Source of the DNA: Nitrosomonadaceae bacterium
Lineage (GTDB): Bacteria; Pseudomonadota; Gammaproteobacteria; Burkholderiales; Nitrosomonadaceae
Direction of reading: 5' to 3'
DNA length: 32,384 bases
Assembly (NCBI GenBank): GCA_002721545.1
Contig: PBKR01000022.1
Span: 1-32,384, forward strand
Below the pieces are notes generated by a model. It saw only the letters and a list, made by a program, of their open reading frames with translations. It did no database searches and was not told where the DNA came from. The position numbers were made by a program, and so were the translations under genes. This document shows, in pieces, positions 8,204 through 16,348 of the stretch (its first letter is position 1; every line of letters begins with the position of its first letter).

Positions 8204-9282
8204 ATATTCGTTTTATTTCCTTTGATAAAGTGCCGACTGAAATATGGTCTCAATTTGTTGATGAATGTGATGAATGCTGGGTTTATCACAAAGCAGAATT
8301 GATTAGGTTTAACCTGAGAGATTCCCGTTCTTTTGCTATTTACGAAAGAGATCAAATTATAGGAGTATGCGTACTTTATGTTAACAAGATTATGCTGGGA
8401 AAGGTGTTGGGTCCCCGAATGGGACCTGCTGGATTGGCTTTAAAAAAAAACATATCAAAAAAAATATACCCTTTAATTCTCGATCACTTGAAAAATTTGG
8501 CAAGGATTAATAATTGTCTGGCGATTCAGATGGAATTATGTCGTTTGGCAGAGTTAAATTCTGATAAAGATTACTTGTCCTCGTATTTAGGTGATCTGGG
8601 ATTCTCTTTGGGCCAGAGATATTTTGGCACGGATTATTTGCCAAGCTTTACTATAATTTTTGATTTATCAAAAACCCTTGAAGAGATATCAAATGATTTT
8701 TCACGTTTAGTAAAAAGAAAATGTGCTCGATTTATTAAAAGAGAATATCAGTATGAATGCTTTGAAAAGGAAATTCCAATTCAAAGTTGGGAAGAGTTTA
8801 TAACCAATCATAAGGCAACATTTAAATTAACAGGAGCAACTCCTTTTCCAGAGAAAACGCTCGCTTTCTTACGCGGCCTCGTGGAAAACAGGCTAGGGCT
8901 ATTAATAAATGTATATGTTGAAGGTTCGTGTTGCGCTAGTCTCTATTTGATGATTTATAAAAGACGTGCTTTATTTTTTGCAAGTGGGGTTAAGTCTGAG
9001 TTTTATGATAGTGGGTGTCCTACCTTTATCCATCAATTGGCAATCACTGAATTAAAGACAAGAGGTGTCTCCTTTTTTGAAATAGGTTATTTTTTTCCAT
9101 CCAAGGCTCTAGAGGGTACTAAGTTATATTCAATTGGCCAGTTCAAAAGAATGTTTGGAGGAGAACAAAAGCTAGCGCTTAGTGGGGAGCTGATTCTTAA
9201 CGAATGGCTTTATTTTTTTCTTGTTATTCTGCCAGGTTATATTAGAAAAACGGCTCTTTATTTTTGGAAGAAACTGGGGTGA
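8200..9282 (+). CDS. FemAB/GNAT-fold acyltransferase-like protein
   Basis: A 360-residue protein. Residues about 1-130 and 145-320 look like a tandem GNAT arrangement. The second half has the FemAB-like segments DFSRLVKRKCARFIKRE, ending in basic residues, then VEGSCCASLYLMIYKRRALF and a PTFIHQLAITELKTRGVSFFEIG helix-strand pair. FemAB and BioF2-like proteins use aminoacyl-tRNA or acyl-CoA to acylate amino groups; in exopolysaccharide loci they are thought to attach acyl or amino-acid groups to sugars. No donor-specific motif is readable. The C-terminus carries a short hydrophobic stretch (about 340-355). The start codon is embedded in the stop of the upstream NodB-like gene, which suggests a joint function: deacetylation followed by re-acylation is plausible but unproven. 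Confidence 0.65.
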   Translation: MNIRFISFDKVPTEIWSQFVDECDECWVYHKAELIRFNLRDSRSFAIYERDQIIGVCVLYVNKIMLGKVLGPRMGPAGLALKKNISKKIYPLILDHLKNLARINNCLAIQMELCRLAELNSDKDYLSSYLGDLGFSLGQRYFGTDYLPSFTIIFDLSKTLEEISNDFSRLVKRKCARFIKREYQYECFEKEIPIQSWEEFITNHKATFKLTGATPFPEKTLAFLRGLVENRLGLLINVYVEGSCCASLYLMIYKRRALFFASGVKSEFYDSGCPTFIHQLAITELKTRGVSFFEIGYFFPSKALEGTKLYSIGQFKRMFGGEQKLALSGELILNEWLYFFLVILPGYIRKTALYFWKKLG

Positions 9283-9286
9283 TTGA

Positions 9287-9991
9287 ATGGGAGGGGGTAT
9301 TTTGTCTTTAAAAAAAATAGGACATTATCACAGCGGCAGAGTGCAAGAATCTAGCAATGCATTATATGCCAACGGGTATTCAATGGAAAAAAATGATGTT
9401 TTAGTTAAGAAAATTTATGACGAAATATTTATCGAAATAAACAGAATAGTTAATGTTTTGCCAACGGAAACTGTTCTTGATATAGGTTGTGGAACAGGGG
9501 AGCTTTTATCTCGCCTGAGTAATATTGCCAAAAATGTAATAGGGATTGATTTATCTGAAGAAATGGTAAAACTAGCAAGCCAAAAAAAACTAAACGTTAT
9601 ACTTTATAATGGCGGAACATTACCTTTTGATAAAGAAAAATTTGACTGCATTGTTGTTAATTCTGTTTTTGCGAATTTGCCTTCGCTTGAGATTGCCAGT
9701 CATCTAATTGAGGAGGCCCATCGCGTAGTGACGAAAAACGGTAGGATTCTTATCAGCGCAATCCACCACCCTGGAAAAACTGGAATGCCCACGCATGCCG
9801 GAAACTGGCGCACACATTTGAAAAAACTGTTAGGGCTCCAGCAACCTATTCACTATTATTCATACAAGTACTCTTTTTTTTTAAAAGAGTTCGATAAGCT
9901 TGACTTTTCACAAATCTCATATTTCCCATGCAAGATTCAGCATGAAAGTTTGCGCGGAAAATATCACGTGCTATTAAAAAATTGGAGATAA
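9287..9991 (+). CDS. Class I SAM-dependent methyltransferase
   Basis: Up to 234 residues. Motif I is VLDIGCGTGELLSRL, followed by GIDLSEEMVKLA (the acidic residue binding the SAM ribose), FDCIVVNSVF and LIEEAHRVVTKNGRILIS, a complete Methyltransf_11-type core. The substrate is probably a sugar or lipid-linked glycan, by context only. Start choice is open: ATG 9287 has a weak GGGG upstream, while TTG 9302 has GGAGGGGG at 9290-9296 and would give a product beginning near KKIGHYHSGR, more typical of the family. A 76-bp block (9737-9812) is 96% identical to the gene scrap at 16024-16099 (3 mismatches), whereas flanking sequence is much less similar. The next gene starts 1 bp after its stop. Confidence 0.88.
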   Translation: MGGGILSLKKIGHYHSGRVQESSNALYANGYSMEKNDVLVKKIYDEIFIEINRIVNVLPTETVLDIGCGTGELLSRLSNIAKNVIGIDLSEEMVKLASQKKLNVILYNGGTLPFDKEKFDCIVVNSVFANLPSLEIASHLIEEAHRVVTKNGRILISAIHHPGKTGMPTHAGNWRTHLKKLLGLQQPIHYYSYKYSFFLKEFDKLDFSQISYFPCKIQHESLRGKYHVLLKNWR

Positions 9992-9992
9992 A

Positions 9993-11771
9993 GTGCTTTC
10001 CCTGTTGAGACAGTTGCTAAAAGATATACTGCAAAAGTTTGGCTTGAAGGTCGCGATTCTTTTTTTATTGATGATATTGGCTGGGTTGCTGGATGGATTG
10101 GGGATGATTTTGTTACTCCCCCTTTTTAATTTGATTGGTGTGACTACAAACGAAGTTGGACTTATTCATGTATTTATGGAAAGGCTTGTGTCATTTTTTG
10201 GGTTTTCTATGGATATTAAATCAGTTGTAGCATTTATTATCCTGGCTTTTTTAATACAGGCACTTTTAGTTATTACGAAAGATTGGCTAATGGCTCGAGT
10301 AGAAACAGTGTATGTGGATGAGTGGCGGTCTTGCTTAATGAAGCTTTTCTTGAATGCATCATGGCCTTTTTTTGTAAAGAATAAGTTAGGGAGTTTGGTT
10401 AACTTAATTGTTGTCCAAACTGAACAGGTCGGGCGAGCTTTTTTTGGGTTTGCTGAACTAATGGTCGCCATATTTATGGTAACCATTTATGTACTCTTAT
10501 CCTTTATTATTTCTTGGGAGTTCACCTTTTTTCTAATAACTGCTTCTGCATTATTTTGGGTGATTTGTTTATTCCCGTTCGTAAAGCTCAGTTATAAATC
10601 GGGGACTAAATACACAGAATTTTTAGACACGATGCAAGTGATCGCAACAGATTATATTTCGAGTGCCAAATTAATTAAAGCTACTGGTACTGAAAAGACT
10701 GCGTTAAATAATTTCGGTAAAGCTTTGTATAAGGTTAAAGAAGAATATTTTAAAGCTACATTTTTCCCTCATGCTTTGAAAGTGCTAATGGAGTTTTCAG
10801 CAATTATTTTCTTATGCAGTTTTTTATTAATAGGGGTTAAATACCTTGGAGTCCAGGCTGGTGTAATATTAGTGTTGTTGGGAATATTTTTCCGTATGGT
10901 GCCAAAACTGTTTCATGCCTATTCTAGCCTTCAACTTCTGGGAAGGTTTCTTCCCTCTTTTGCGCGAATCAGTATGTACCAATGTAATGCAATCACCTCA
11001 AGTGAAAATTTGGATACAAGAGATGTTGCCACGCGCAAATTTTCTAAGAGCCTTGATATCAGCATCGATAAAGTGACGGTCAGTTATGACAAGAAAATAG
11101 TTTTGTCAAATTTTTCAGTAAAGATTCCACCTTATCAGACACTTGGTATCATAGGCGGGTCGGGAGCAGGCAAAACAACTCTAGTTGATTGCATTTTAGG
11201 ATTAATCAAACCCGAGAGTGGGCAAATACGAATAAACGATATTGTTCTAGATGAGATTTCTTTATCTGAGTGGCGTCGTAGCATTGGGTATGTGACTCAA
11301 GAAACAGTTCTTTTCCACGATACCGTAGGCGCTAATATTAAATGGGGTAATGAAGACGTTTCAGATTCTGAATTATTTGATGCTGCAAAGAAAGCCTATG
11401 CACACGATTTTATTCAATCTTTGCCAAATGGATATGACACAATTGTGGGCGACAAAGGTGTTTGTTTGTCTGGGGGGCAAAGGCAACGCCTTGCTTTGGC
11501 AAGAGCCCTATTGGGACAACCAGCTTTACTGATTTTTGACGAGGCAACCAACTCTCTGGATTCTATATCTGAGAAAGAGGTGTTGGATGCTATTTATAGA
11601 CTCAAAATGCATATCACTATTATTATGATTTCTCATCGCTTATCAACACTCAAAAATGCTGAAAAAATTATAGTGTTAGGTCAAGGTGGAATAGTTGATG
11701 AAGGAACGTGGCATGATCTTGAATCGCGCAGTGAACATATTTCCGAAGTTCTTAAAACTCCGGGTGGTTGA
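9993..11771 (+). CDS. ABC transporter, fused permease and ATPase (PglK/MsbA-like flippase)
   Basis: A 592-residue half-transporter. About six transmembrane segments occupy residues 15-310. The nucleotide-binding domain has Walker A GGSGAGKTT (388-396), signature LSGGQ (492-496), Walker B LLIFDE (512-517) and the switch His in ISHRL (548). The size and single-chain layout match PglK and MsbA, which flip lipid-linked oligosaccharides or lipid A; the position between glycan genes and the presence of a PglC-like initiator favour a lipid-linked oligosaccharide flippase. The start is GTG at 9993, with GGAGA just upstream inside the end of the preceding gene. No Wzx-type flippase was found, so this protein may fill that role. 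Confidence 0.85.
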   Translation: MLSLLRQLLKDILQKFGLKVAILFLLMILAGLLDGLGMILLLPLFNLIGVTTNEVGLIHVFMERLVSFFGFSMDIKSVVAFIILAFLIQALLVITKDWLMARVETVYVDEWRSCLMKLFLNASWPFFVKNKLGSLVNLIVVQTEQVGRAFFGFAELMVAIFMVTIYVLLSFIISWEFTFFLITASALFWVICLFPFVKLSYKSGTKYTEFLDTMQVIATDYISSAKLIKATGTEKTALNNFGKALYKVKEEYFKATFFPHALKVLMEFSAIIFLCSFLLIGVKYLGVQAGVILVLLGIFFRMVPKLFHAYSSLQLLGRFLPSFARISMYQCNAITSSENLDTRDVATRKFSKSLDISIDKVTVSYDKKIVLSNFSVKIPPYQTLGIIGGSGAGKTTLVDCILGLIKPESGQIRINDIVLDEISLSEWRRSIGYVTQETVLFHDTVGANIKWGNEDVSDSELFDAAKKAYAHDFIQSLPNGYDTIVGDKGVCLSGGQRQRLALARALLGQPALLIFDEATNSLDSISEKEVLDAIYRLKMHITIIMISHRLSTLKNAEKIIVLGQGGIVDEGTWHDLESRSEHISEVLKTPGG

Positions 11772-11927
11772 CCGGATAATAAGTTTTGCCATTAATTGAA
11801 GGTTAGGTGTTGGGCATTTTTTGAAAATAATTCCTGCTGACTCTTAGAAAATATTCGTCCTAAGCCCTTCCTATTAATGTATAGACTCGCTTGTCCTTTG
11901 AGTATTTATAAATTTAGGTAAGTAATT

Positions 11928-13436
11928 ATGGATAGTTTGTTTTATTTTGTTTTGCTATCAATCTTTTCTGTGGTTCTACGATTTTTGCCCCATTTGATTG
12001 GCCCGCATGGCGTGGGTATTGATCATTGGTTTTGGAAGGCATACATCGAAGAGTATAAAAAAAATAAATGCTTCCCACCTGTCATGCCGCAGTTTTTATT
12101 AGACCAGTATCAATGGTATCCCCCAGTATTTCCTTTATTTATGGCCAAACTCCCAAAAGCCCTTTTTGATCACTATGGCCATCTTATAGCGGTTTTTTTA
12201 GATTTTCTACGACTGGCTTTACTTATGTTAGCTGCGTATTTACTTACTGGCCGGGTCAATTCGTTAATTGGTGCTGGCGTGATCTATGCCCTTACACCGA
12301 TTCTCATTAGTTACAATACTCAACTTAACCCGCGGGGCTTGGCTGCACTGTTTCTGGACATCATAGTCCTATTGCTGATCTGGTTGATCTGGCATGATGG
12401 TGTATTCTGGGGTTGGGGATTGATCGCATTGCTTTCTGGGTTGATTTTGCTTACGCATAAAATGACAACACAGTTATTCTGGTTTTTAAGTATTTCGTCA
12501 AGTGTTGTTTTCCTTAATTGGCACCTTTTGATACTGGTGCCCGTTTCAATTGTTTCCGCCTTGATTCTGAGTCGTGGTTTTTATCTCCAAGTTCTGCGTG
12601 CTCACTGGGATATTATTTCTTTTTGGAATAGAAACTGGCGTTGGTTGACAGCGCATCCCGTTCTGGAGTCGCCAATTTACGGTGCTCGGGGGTACGAGAC
12701 ACCGACCAAATATTTTCATTCCGGCATGCGTGGGTTTGTAAAGCGGATTAGTTATATCCTTGGCTTTAATCCTTGGGCGTGGGCAGTTTTTATTGCTTCG
12801 ATATGGATGTACGGGGGCGATCCTATGCATACCAGTTTGACCATTGAAGATGCATGGATGGTGCAGTGGCTGGGTATGATTTTGTTTTTTATTCTTCTAA
12901 CCACGTTTATTCCTCTTATGCGTTGTTTGGGAAATGGCTACCTTTATTCTTATAACGCGATTTTCCCGGCAGGACTGCTGGTTGCCATGATTTGGGGTGG
13001 GCTAAAGCATGGTAAGGTTGTGGAGGCCATTCTTTATGGGACATTTCTGGCTTGCCTGGTAGGTATTGGGTTATATTTTTGGAAGCTGAAACACAGTAAA
13101 ACGCAGAAGGTGGATGCTGATATGGATCGCGCTATGCAATATTTAAAAAGTATGCCCGACGGAGTGGTTATGTGTTTTCCTCAGCACTGGCATGAGGTGG
13201 TGGCATATAAGGCTAATAAATCCGTTTTATGGGGGGCTCATGGGTTTGGCTTCAAGGCGATCGAACCAATTTTCCCTCGGATTTTAAAACCGATTGCAGA
13301 AATCGTTGCAGAGTATCAAGTGCAATACCTTTTCACTTTAGATGGGTATTTGCCCGAGCATTTTGTTAAGGAATTGCAGGTGGATTCGTTGTTTTCATTT
13401 GGGGATTATCGCTTGTATAGTCTTAAAAATAATTGA
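11928..13436 (+). CDS. Multi-pass membrane protein, GT39/GT83-like (GT-C) glycosyltransferase
   Basis: A 502-residue protein, hydrophobic through most of residues 1-410 with about 10 predicted membrane segments, followed by a soluble C-terminal domain of roughly 100 residues. The first loop (GVGIDHWFWKAYIEEYKK) has the Asp and His expected in the first periplasmic loop of GT-C enzymes, and WYPPVFPLFMAK follows in the position of the conserved PPL region of the GT39 family. GT-C enzymes use polyprenyl-phosphate sugars on the outer face of the membrane. Donor and target are unknown. A role as polymerase is another possibility, since no other Wzy candidate is visible. AGGTAAG upstream supports ATG 11928. 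The last 15 codons are part of the 205-bp direct repeat that recurs at 16144. Confidence 0.65.
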   Translation: MDSLFYFVLLSIFSVVLRFLPHLIGPHGVGIDHWFWKAYIEEYKKNKCFPPVMPQFLLDQYQWYPPVFPLFMAKLPKALFDHYGHLIAVFLDFLRLALLMLAAYLLTGRVNSLIGAGVIYALTPILISYNTQLNPRGLAALFLDIIVLLLIWLIWHDGVFWGWGLIALLSGLILLTHKMTTQLFWFLSISSSVVFLNWHLLILVPVSIVSALILSRGFYLQVLRAHWDIISFWNRNWRWLTAHPVLESPIYGARGYETPTKYFHSGMRGFVKRISYILGFNPWAWAVFIASIWMYGGDPMHTSLTIEDAWMVQWLGMILFFILLTTFIPLMRCLGNGYLYSYNAIFPAGLLVAMIWGGLKHGKVVEAILYGTFLACLVGIGLYFWKLKHSKTQKVDADMDRAMQYLKSMPDGVVMCFPQHWHEVVAYKANKSVLWGAHGFGFKAIEPIFPRILKPIAEIVAEYQVQYLFTLDGYLPEHFVKELQVDSLFSFGDYRLYSLKNN

Positions 13437-13596
13437 TGCGATTAATTTGACCTGAAACAGTTTGAAGGAAATGCATATCAATGAGGTAGTTATAAATTTA
13501 AAGAATAAACGTTTGCTCGTAATCGGTGGAGCAGGATTGATAGGTTCGCATACGGTCGATGAATTGATTAAGGAAGATGTCGCCGAAATACGCATC
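13392..13596 (+). repeat. 205-bp direct repeat, copy A
   Basis: It matches 16144-16348 at a fixed offset of 2752 bp with no gaps and about four single-base differences. It holds the last 15 codons of the GT-C gene, the intergenic bases and the first 35 codons of the epimerase gene. In this copy the epimerase ATG (16244 in copy B) is ATA (13492). Confidence 0.95.
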
Positions 13597-13600
13597 CTTA
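13492..13600 (+). pseudogene. Truncated 5' copy of the SDR epimerase gene
   Basis: This is the first 35 codons of the intact gene at 16244, including the NAD-binding glycine motif, with the start codon changed from ATG to ATA. Homology ends after the codons for AEIRI at about 13596. The remaining sequence up to the minus-strand phosphatase gene (ending 13768) shows only small inverted repeats (for example GTGAGG at 13723-13728 with CCTCAC at 13750-13755) and no gene. Copy B is intact, so this copy is the non-functional one. Confidence 0.9.
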
Positions 13601-13767
13601 CCGTGCGCGACTCAGTTTCCCGATAGTGATTCAAAGTATCATATATTGCTAAATCGCTGAGGTAATATCTTCTCGTTAGTATCCACTTCTAACAGTTCCC
13701 CATACAAGCTGTTCATATAATAGTGAGGTTAGTCTGTGGTGCTGAACTTCCTCACGACTTTCATGAG

Positions 13768-14529
13768 TCAATGTTTTTTCTGTAACTTCATGGCAATAAC
13801 AAGGGAACCCAAGGTAATTTCTGTGATCACTTTAAGGGGTTGATTTGTCCTATGTTTAACGATAAATAAGCCTGATTCTTCTAGATTGGAATTATGCCAA
13901 CCTAATAGGTTGAGCATTTTGCTGTGGGCCACAATAACCTTGTTTTTTCCCTCCTCAGGCACTGTCTTGATAATATCCAATGCTCTATTTTTCGCGTTAG
14001 CTCTTGATTCATTTGTTCCTATATTGAAACTATGGACATATAGGTGATTGTCGATAATGTCTATGCGATCAAAAGCCAGTTGAGCGGTTTCAATTGTACG
14101 GCAAGTTGGGCTGGCATAAATTTTTCCAATAGGGATATTCATTTTTCTGAAAATTTCACCAAGGAGCCAGGCTTCTGTTTTGCCTTGAGAATTAAGGCAG
14201 CCTCCTTTGTATAAATTGGGGGGAATAACGATCTGGTCTGTTGTGGAAAGTTGATCAAAGGCGAGTATATTTTTTATCGTGTTGCGTGCGGAATGTCTTA
14301 TGAAAATCGTATGACCTCCGCTTCGAAGACTGTTTATGATGTTAATATTTATATTTTTTGGGATGGCTGGTTTGGTGATCTGGTAAACGGTTTTTTTAAT
14401 ATTTCTTTTGATTTGACCTATTTGGTCTATCATCAAAATATAAGAGCCAAGAAACCCGGCTACACAAAACAAAAACCCGACAAATAAGTACAAGTATTTT
14501 TTTTGTTTGGCTGATAAGGGGAGAGCCAC
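13768..14529 (-). CDS. Membrane-anchored histidine phosphatase superfamily protein
   Basis: A 253-residue protein. One transmembrane anchor lies at about residues 11-33, then a linker, then a phosphatase domain. The catalytic motif is FIRHSARN (Arg78-His79, an RHS variant of the usual RHG), with ASPTCRTIETAQLAF (about 139-153) providing the second Arg, and VIVAHSKML (His202) as the second catalytic His. The family hydrolyses phosphate monoesters or phospho-His through a phosphohistidine intermediate; similar short proteins are annotated as SixA or phosphoglycerate-mutase-like. The substrate is unknown and the domain probably faces the periplasm. The start is GTG at 14529 with AGGAGAAG upstream. 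It lies on the minus strand within the repeat-bracketed insert, 121 bp downstream of the DoxX-like gene. Confidence 0.8.
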   Translation of the reverse strand: MALPLSAKQKKYLYLFVGFLFCVAGFLGSYILMIDQIGQIKRNIKKTVYQITKPAIPKNININIINSLRSGGHTIFIRHSARNTIKNILAFDQLSTTDQIVIPPNLYKGGCLNSQGKTEAWLLGEIFRKMNIPIGKIYASPTCRTIETAQLAFDRIDIIDNHLYVHSFNIGTNESRANAKNRALDIIKTVPEEGKNKVIVAHSKMLNLLGWHNSNLEESGLFIVKHRTNQPLKVITEITLGSLVIAMKLQKKH

Positions 14530-14650
14530 TAGTCTTCTCCTGAAATAGGGTTAATATAGACTGAATAGGGGTTTAATTTTATTTGAATCAGCCCTATTAG
14601 TCATTATCAGAAGCCAACGATTTAAAACCCATAAACTGGAAGGAAAGATT

Positions 14651-15367
14651 TTAGTGTTTTTTAGCTGAGTGGATTTCTCTCCAGTGCATTAGGAGAATTA
14701 GGGCAAATGGGGCCCAATAATCACCCGATCTTTCCACCCATTCCCATACATAGCCGTTGGGCACCCCGGAAATAGGATAAAGGGCTTCTGAGAAAGCTTT
14801 CCATACTGCGATAAGGATTAGCAGGTGACGCGCAGGTTTAAAAAAAACCACGACTCCCAAGGCAACTTGAAACCATCCGATTGCGAGCATGGCCGGGATC
14901 GTGAGATCTATTCCCACTGCAGCCCAATGTTGAATTAAATAATCCCTTTGATTGTTTTCATTAAGTATGAAAAACCCACCATGGCCAATCATTAAAAATG
15001 CGATCGCCAAACGTAAGACCAGTATTAATTGATCCACATTTTTCAAGTTTAACTTGGGCGGATCAAGCAGGGAAAACCAATCTTTGATAGAGCGAAAGTG
15101 AAGTCCGCAGTACACTGCCAGCGCCATGGGTGGGCCATAATTCCCACCCCTTTCAAAAAACTCAGCGAAACCTTGCCCAGTTAAGGGTCTAAGAAATGCC
15201 GTGAAAATACACCAGAAAACGGCATAAGCCCAAACGCAACGAGTGGGAACAAACAAGGTCGCCAAGGCTACCATTATATCCATTACTCCTATCAACGGCA
15301 TGAGATAATATTTATAAACCATTTCAGGGCCTATTCCAAAAGGTTCATAAAAAGCAAGCCATGCCAC
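14651..15367 (-). CDS. Tandem DoxX-like integral membrane protein (start uncertain)
   Basis: From GTG 15367 the product is 238 residues with about seven hydrophobic segments. The same frame stays open and homologous for about 59 more codons upstream (to about 15547), adding LLRIAVALCFLGHGSFGFI. That segment mirrors LVLRLAIAFLMIGHGGFFI in the second half, and GFAEFFERGGNYGPPMAL mirrors YVWEWVERSGDYWAPFAL, so the full protein is a duplication of a four-helix DoxX-like unit. Starting at GTG 15367 would cut off the first helix. No ATG, GTG or TTG exists further upstream in this frame; an ATT at 15545-15547 sits where ATG would be expected. DoxX proteins are small membrane proteins linked to redox functions; the role here is unknown. 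It may be a recently inactivated gene or use a rare start. Confidence 0.65.
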   Translation of the reverse strand: MAWLAFYEPFGIGPEMVYKYYLMPLIGVMDIMVALATLFVPTRCVWAYAVFWCIFTAFLRPLTGQGFAEFFERGGNYGPPMALAVYCGLHFRSIKDWFSLLDPPKLNLKNVDQLILVLRLAIAFLMIGHGGFFILNENNQRDYLIQHWAAVGIDLTIPAMLAIGWFQVALGVVVFFKPARHLLILIAVWKAFSEALYPISGVPNGYVWEWVERSGDYWAPFALILLMHWREIHSAKKH

Positions 15368-15547
15368 TTTGCCTATCTTTCCATCATCAATAATAAACCC
15401 AAAAGAACCGTGCCCTAAAAAACATAAAGCGACTGCAATGCGCAGAAGCCAATAAACCTTCTCATCTATCGGCGCCTCGGTGTTGAATATATTTAGTAAT
15501 CTGGTAATTTGTAAATTTCCGATATCTGTGGTTTTATGTTCATTAAT
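15368..15547 (-). other. In-frame N-terminal extension of the DoxX-like gene without a standard start
   Basis: Sixty codons, open and clearly homologous to the second half of the same protein, but lacking ATG, GTG or TTG. The ATT at 15545-15547 is preceded by AAGG only 3 bp away. An ATG at 15541-15543 is in another frame and leads to a stop after 16 codons. Confidence 0.6.
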
Positions 15548-15960
15548 ATGCCTTAGGCGACAGGTAGAAGCAGGTTAAGTTCACAGGTGCCATAGGTTGG
15601 GAAGACTTTTTAATAAAAAGAATAGTTCGTGATGTGTTTGGTTTTTTTTCTAAGGAGAGTCCGCTTGTTGGCGGGTTTATAAGTTTGCGAATACTACTAT
15701 GTGCCGAAGGAATTAGTATGAAGTTTGCTATCATATGAAAACGGTAATACCTCAAAGGATTAGCCGGGAATTGTGGGGTCATATCCAATTTAATGCTATC
15801 CAATATTTAACAGCATGACGCAACCCAATATCTTGTGTTAAGGTGAGATTCTTAATTTGTTTTGTTTGATAACAAAACTCGCAAAGTGATCCCCAGTGTT
15901 ACGCATCTTAAGTTCATGGCAAACTCACCAAAATATTAACATGAGTTCTCGCTCAAGGGA
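15548..15960. other. Gene-free stretch inside the insert
   Basis: No gene can be supported. A plus-strand frame at 15568-15738 stays open for 56 codons and reads like degenerate protein (GWEDFLIKRIVRDVFGFF...), but no family is recognised and it has no usable start. A perfect 8-bp inverted repeat with a 4-base loop lies at 15859-15878 (GTTTTGTT / AACAAAAC). The minus-strand frame 15803-15543 has unconvincing composition. Confidence 0.5.
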
Positions 15961-16188
15961 AGTAAGAAGTGTTTTGTCTTCGCCAGAAATCTTATTGAGG
16001 AAGCAGATTGCGTGCTGAAATTAAACGGTAGGATTCTTATCGGCGCAATCCACCACCCTGGGAAAACTGGAATGCCCACGCATGCCGGAAGCTGGCGCAT
16101 GCTTGTGAAGGAGTTACTGGGAATTAAACAGCCCATCCAGTATTTTTCATTTGGGGATTATCGCTTGTATAGTCTTAAAAATAATTGA
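15961..16188 (+). pseudogene. Chimeric scrap: methyltransferase fragment fused in frame to the 3' end of the GT-C gene
   Basis: One open frame of 76 codons reads NLIEEADCVLKLNGRILIG, then AIHHPGKTGMPTHAGSW, then LLGIKQPIQYF, matching the late-middle part of the methyltransferase at 9287 (LIEEAHRVVTKNGRILIS and onward). It then runs directly into FGDYRLYSLKNN, the last residues of the GT-C protein that ends at 13436, and its stop. The junction lies at 16144-16150, where both parents share TTTTCAT, a microhomology. Residues before NLIEEA are poorly matched and a stop lies upstream, so neither parent gene is intact. Nucleotides 16024-16099 are 96% identical to 9737-9812; the rest of the methyltransferase part is much more diverged. 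Confidence 0.8.
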
Positions 16189-16348
16189 TGCGATTAATTT
16201 GACTTGAAACAGTTTGAAGGAAATGCATATCAATGAGGTAGTTATGAATTTAAAGAATAAACGTTTGCTCGTAATCGGTGGTGCAGGGTTGATAGGTTCG
16301 CATACGGTCGATGAATTGATTAAGGAAGATGTCGCCGAAATACGCATC
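16144..16348 (+). repeat. 205-bp direct repeat, copy B
   Basis: Partner of copy A at 13392-13596. It holds the GT-C 3' end (here attached to a methyltransferase scrap) and the 5' end of the intact epimerase gene, with the ATG preserved at 16244. Confidence 0.95.

Noticed and set aside
13598-13767. Integron attC-like or phage att site at the left edge of the insert
   Set aside because: Only short imperfect inverted repeats are present; no core-site pattern, integrase gene or matching site at the other edge was seen.
15543-15803. Minus-strand 86-codon frame as a gene
   Set aside because: Composition is rich in Pro/Ser with no recognisable motif, no clear ribosome-binding site, and it overlaps the 5' extension of the DoxX-like gene.
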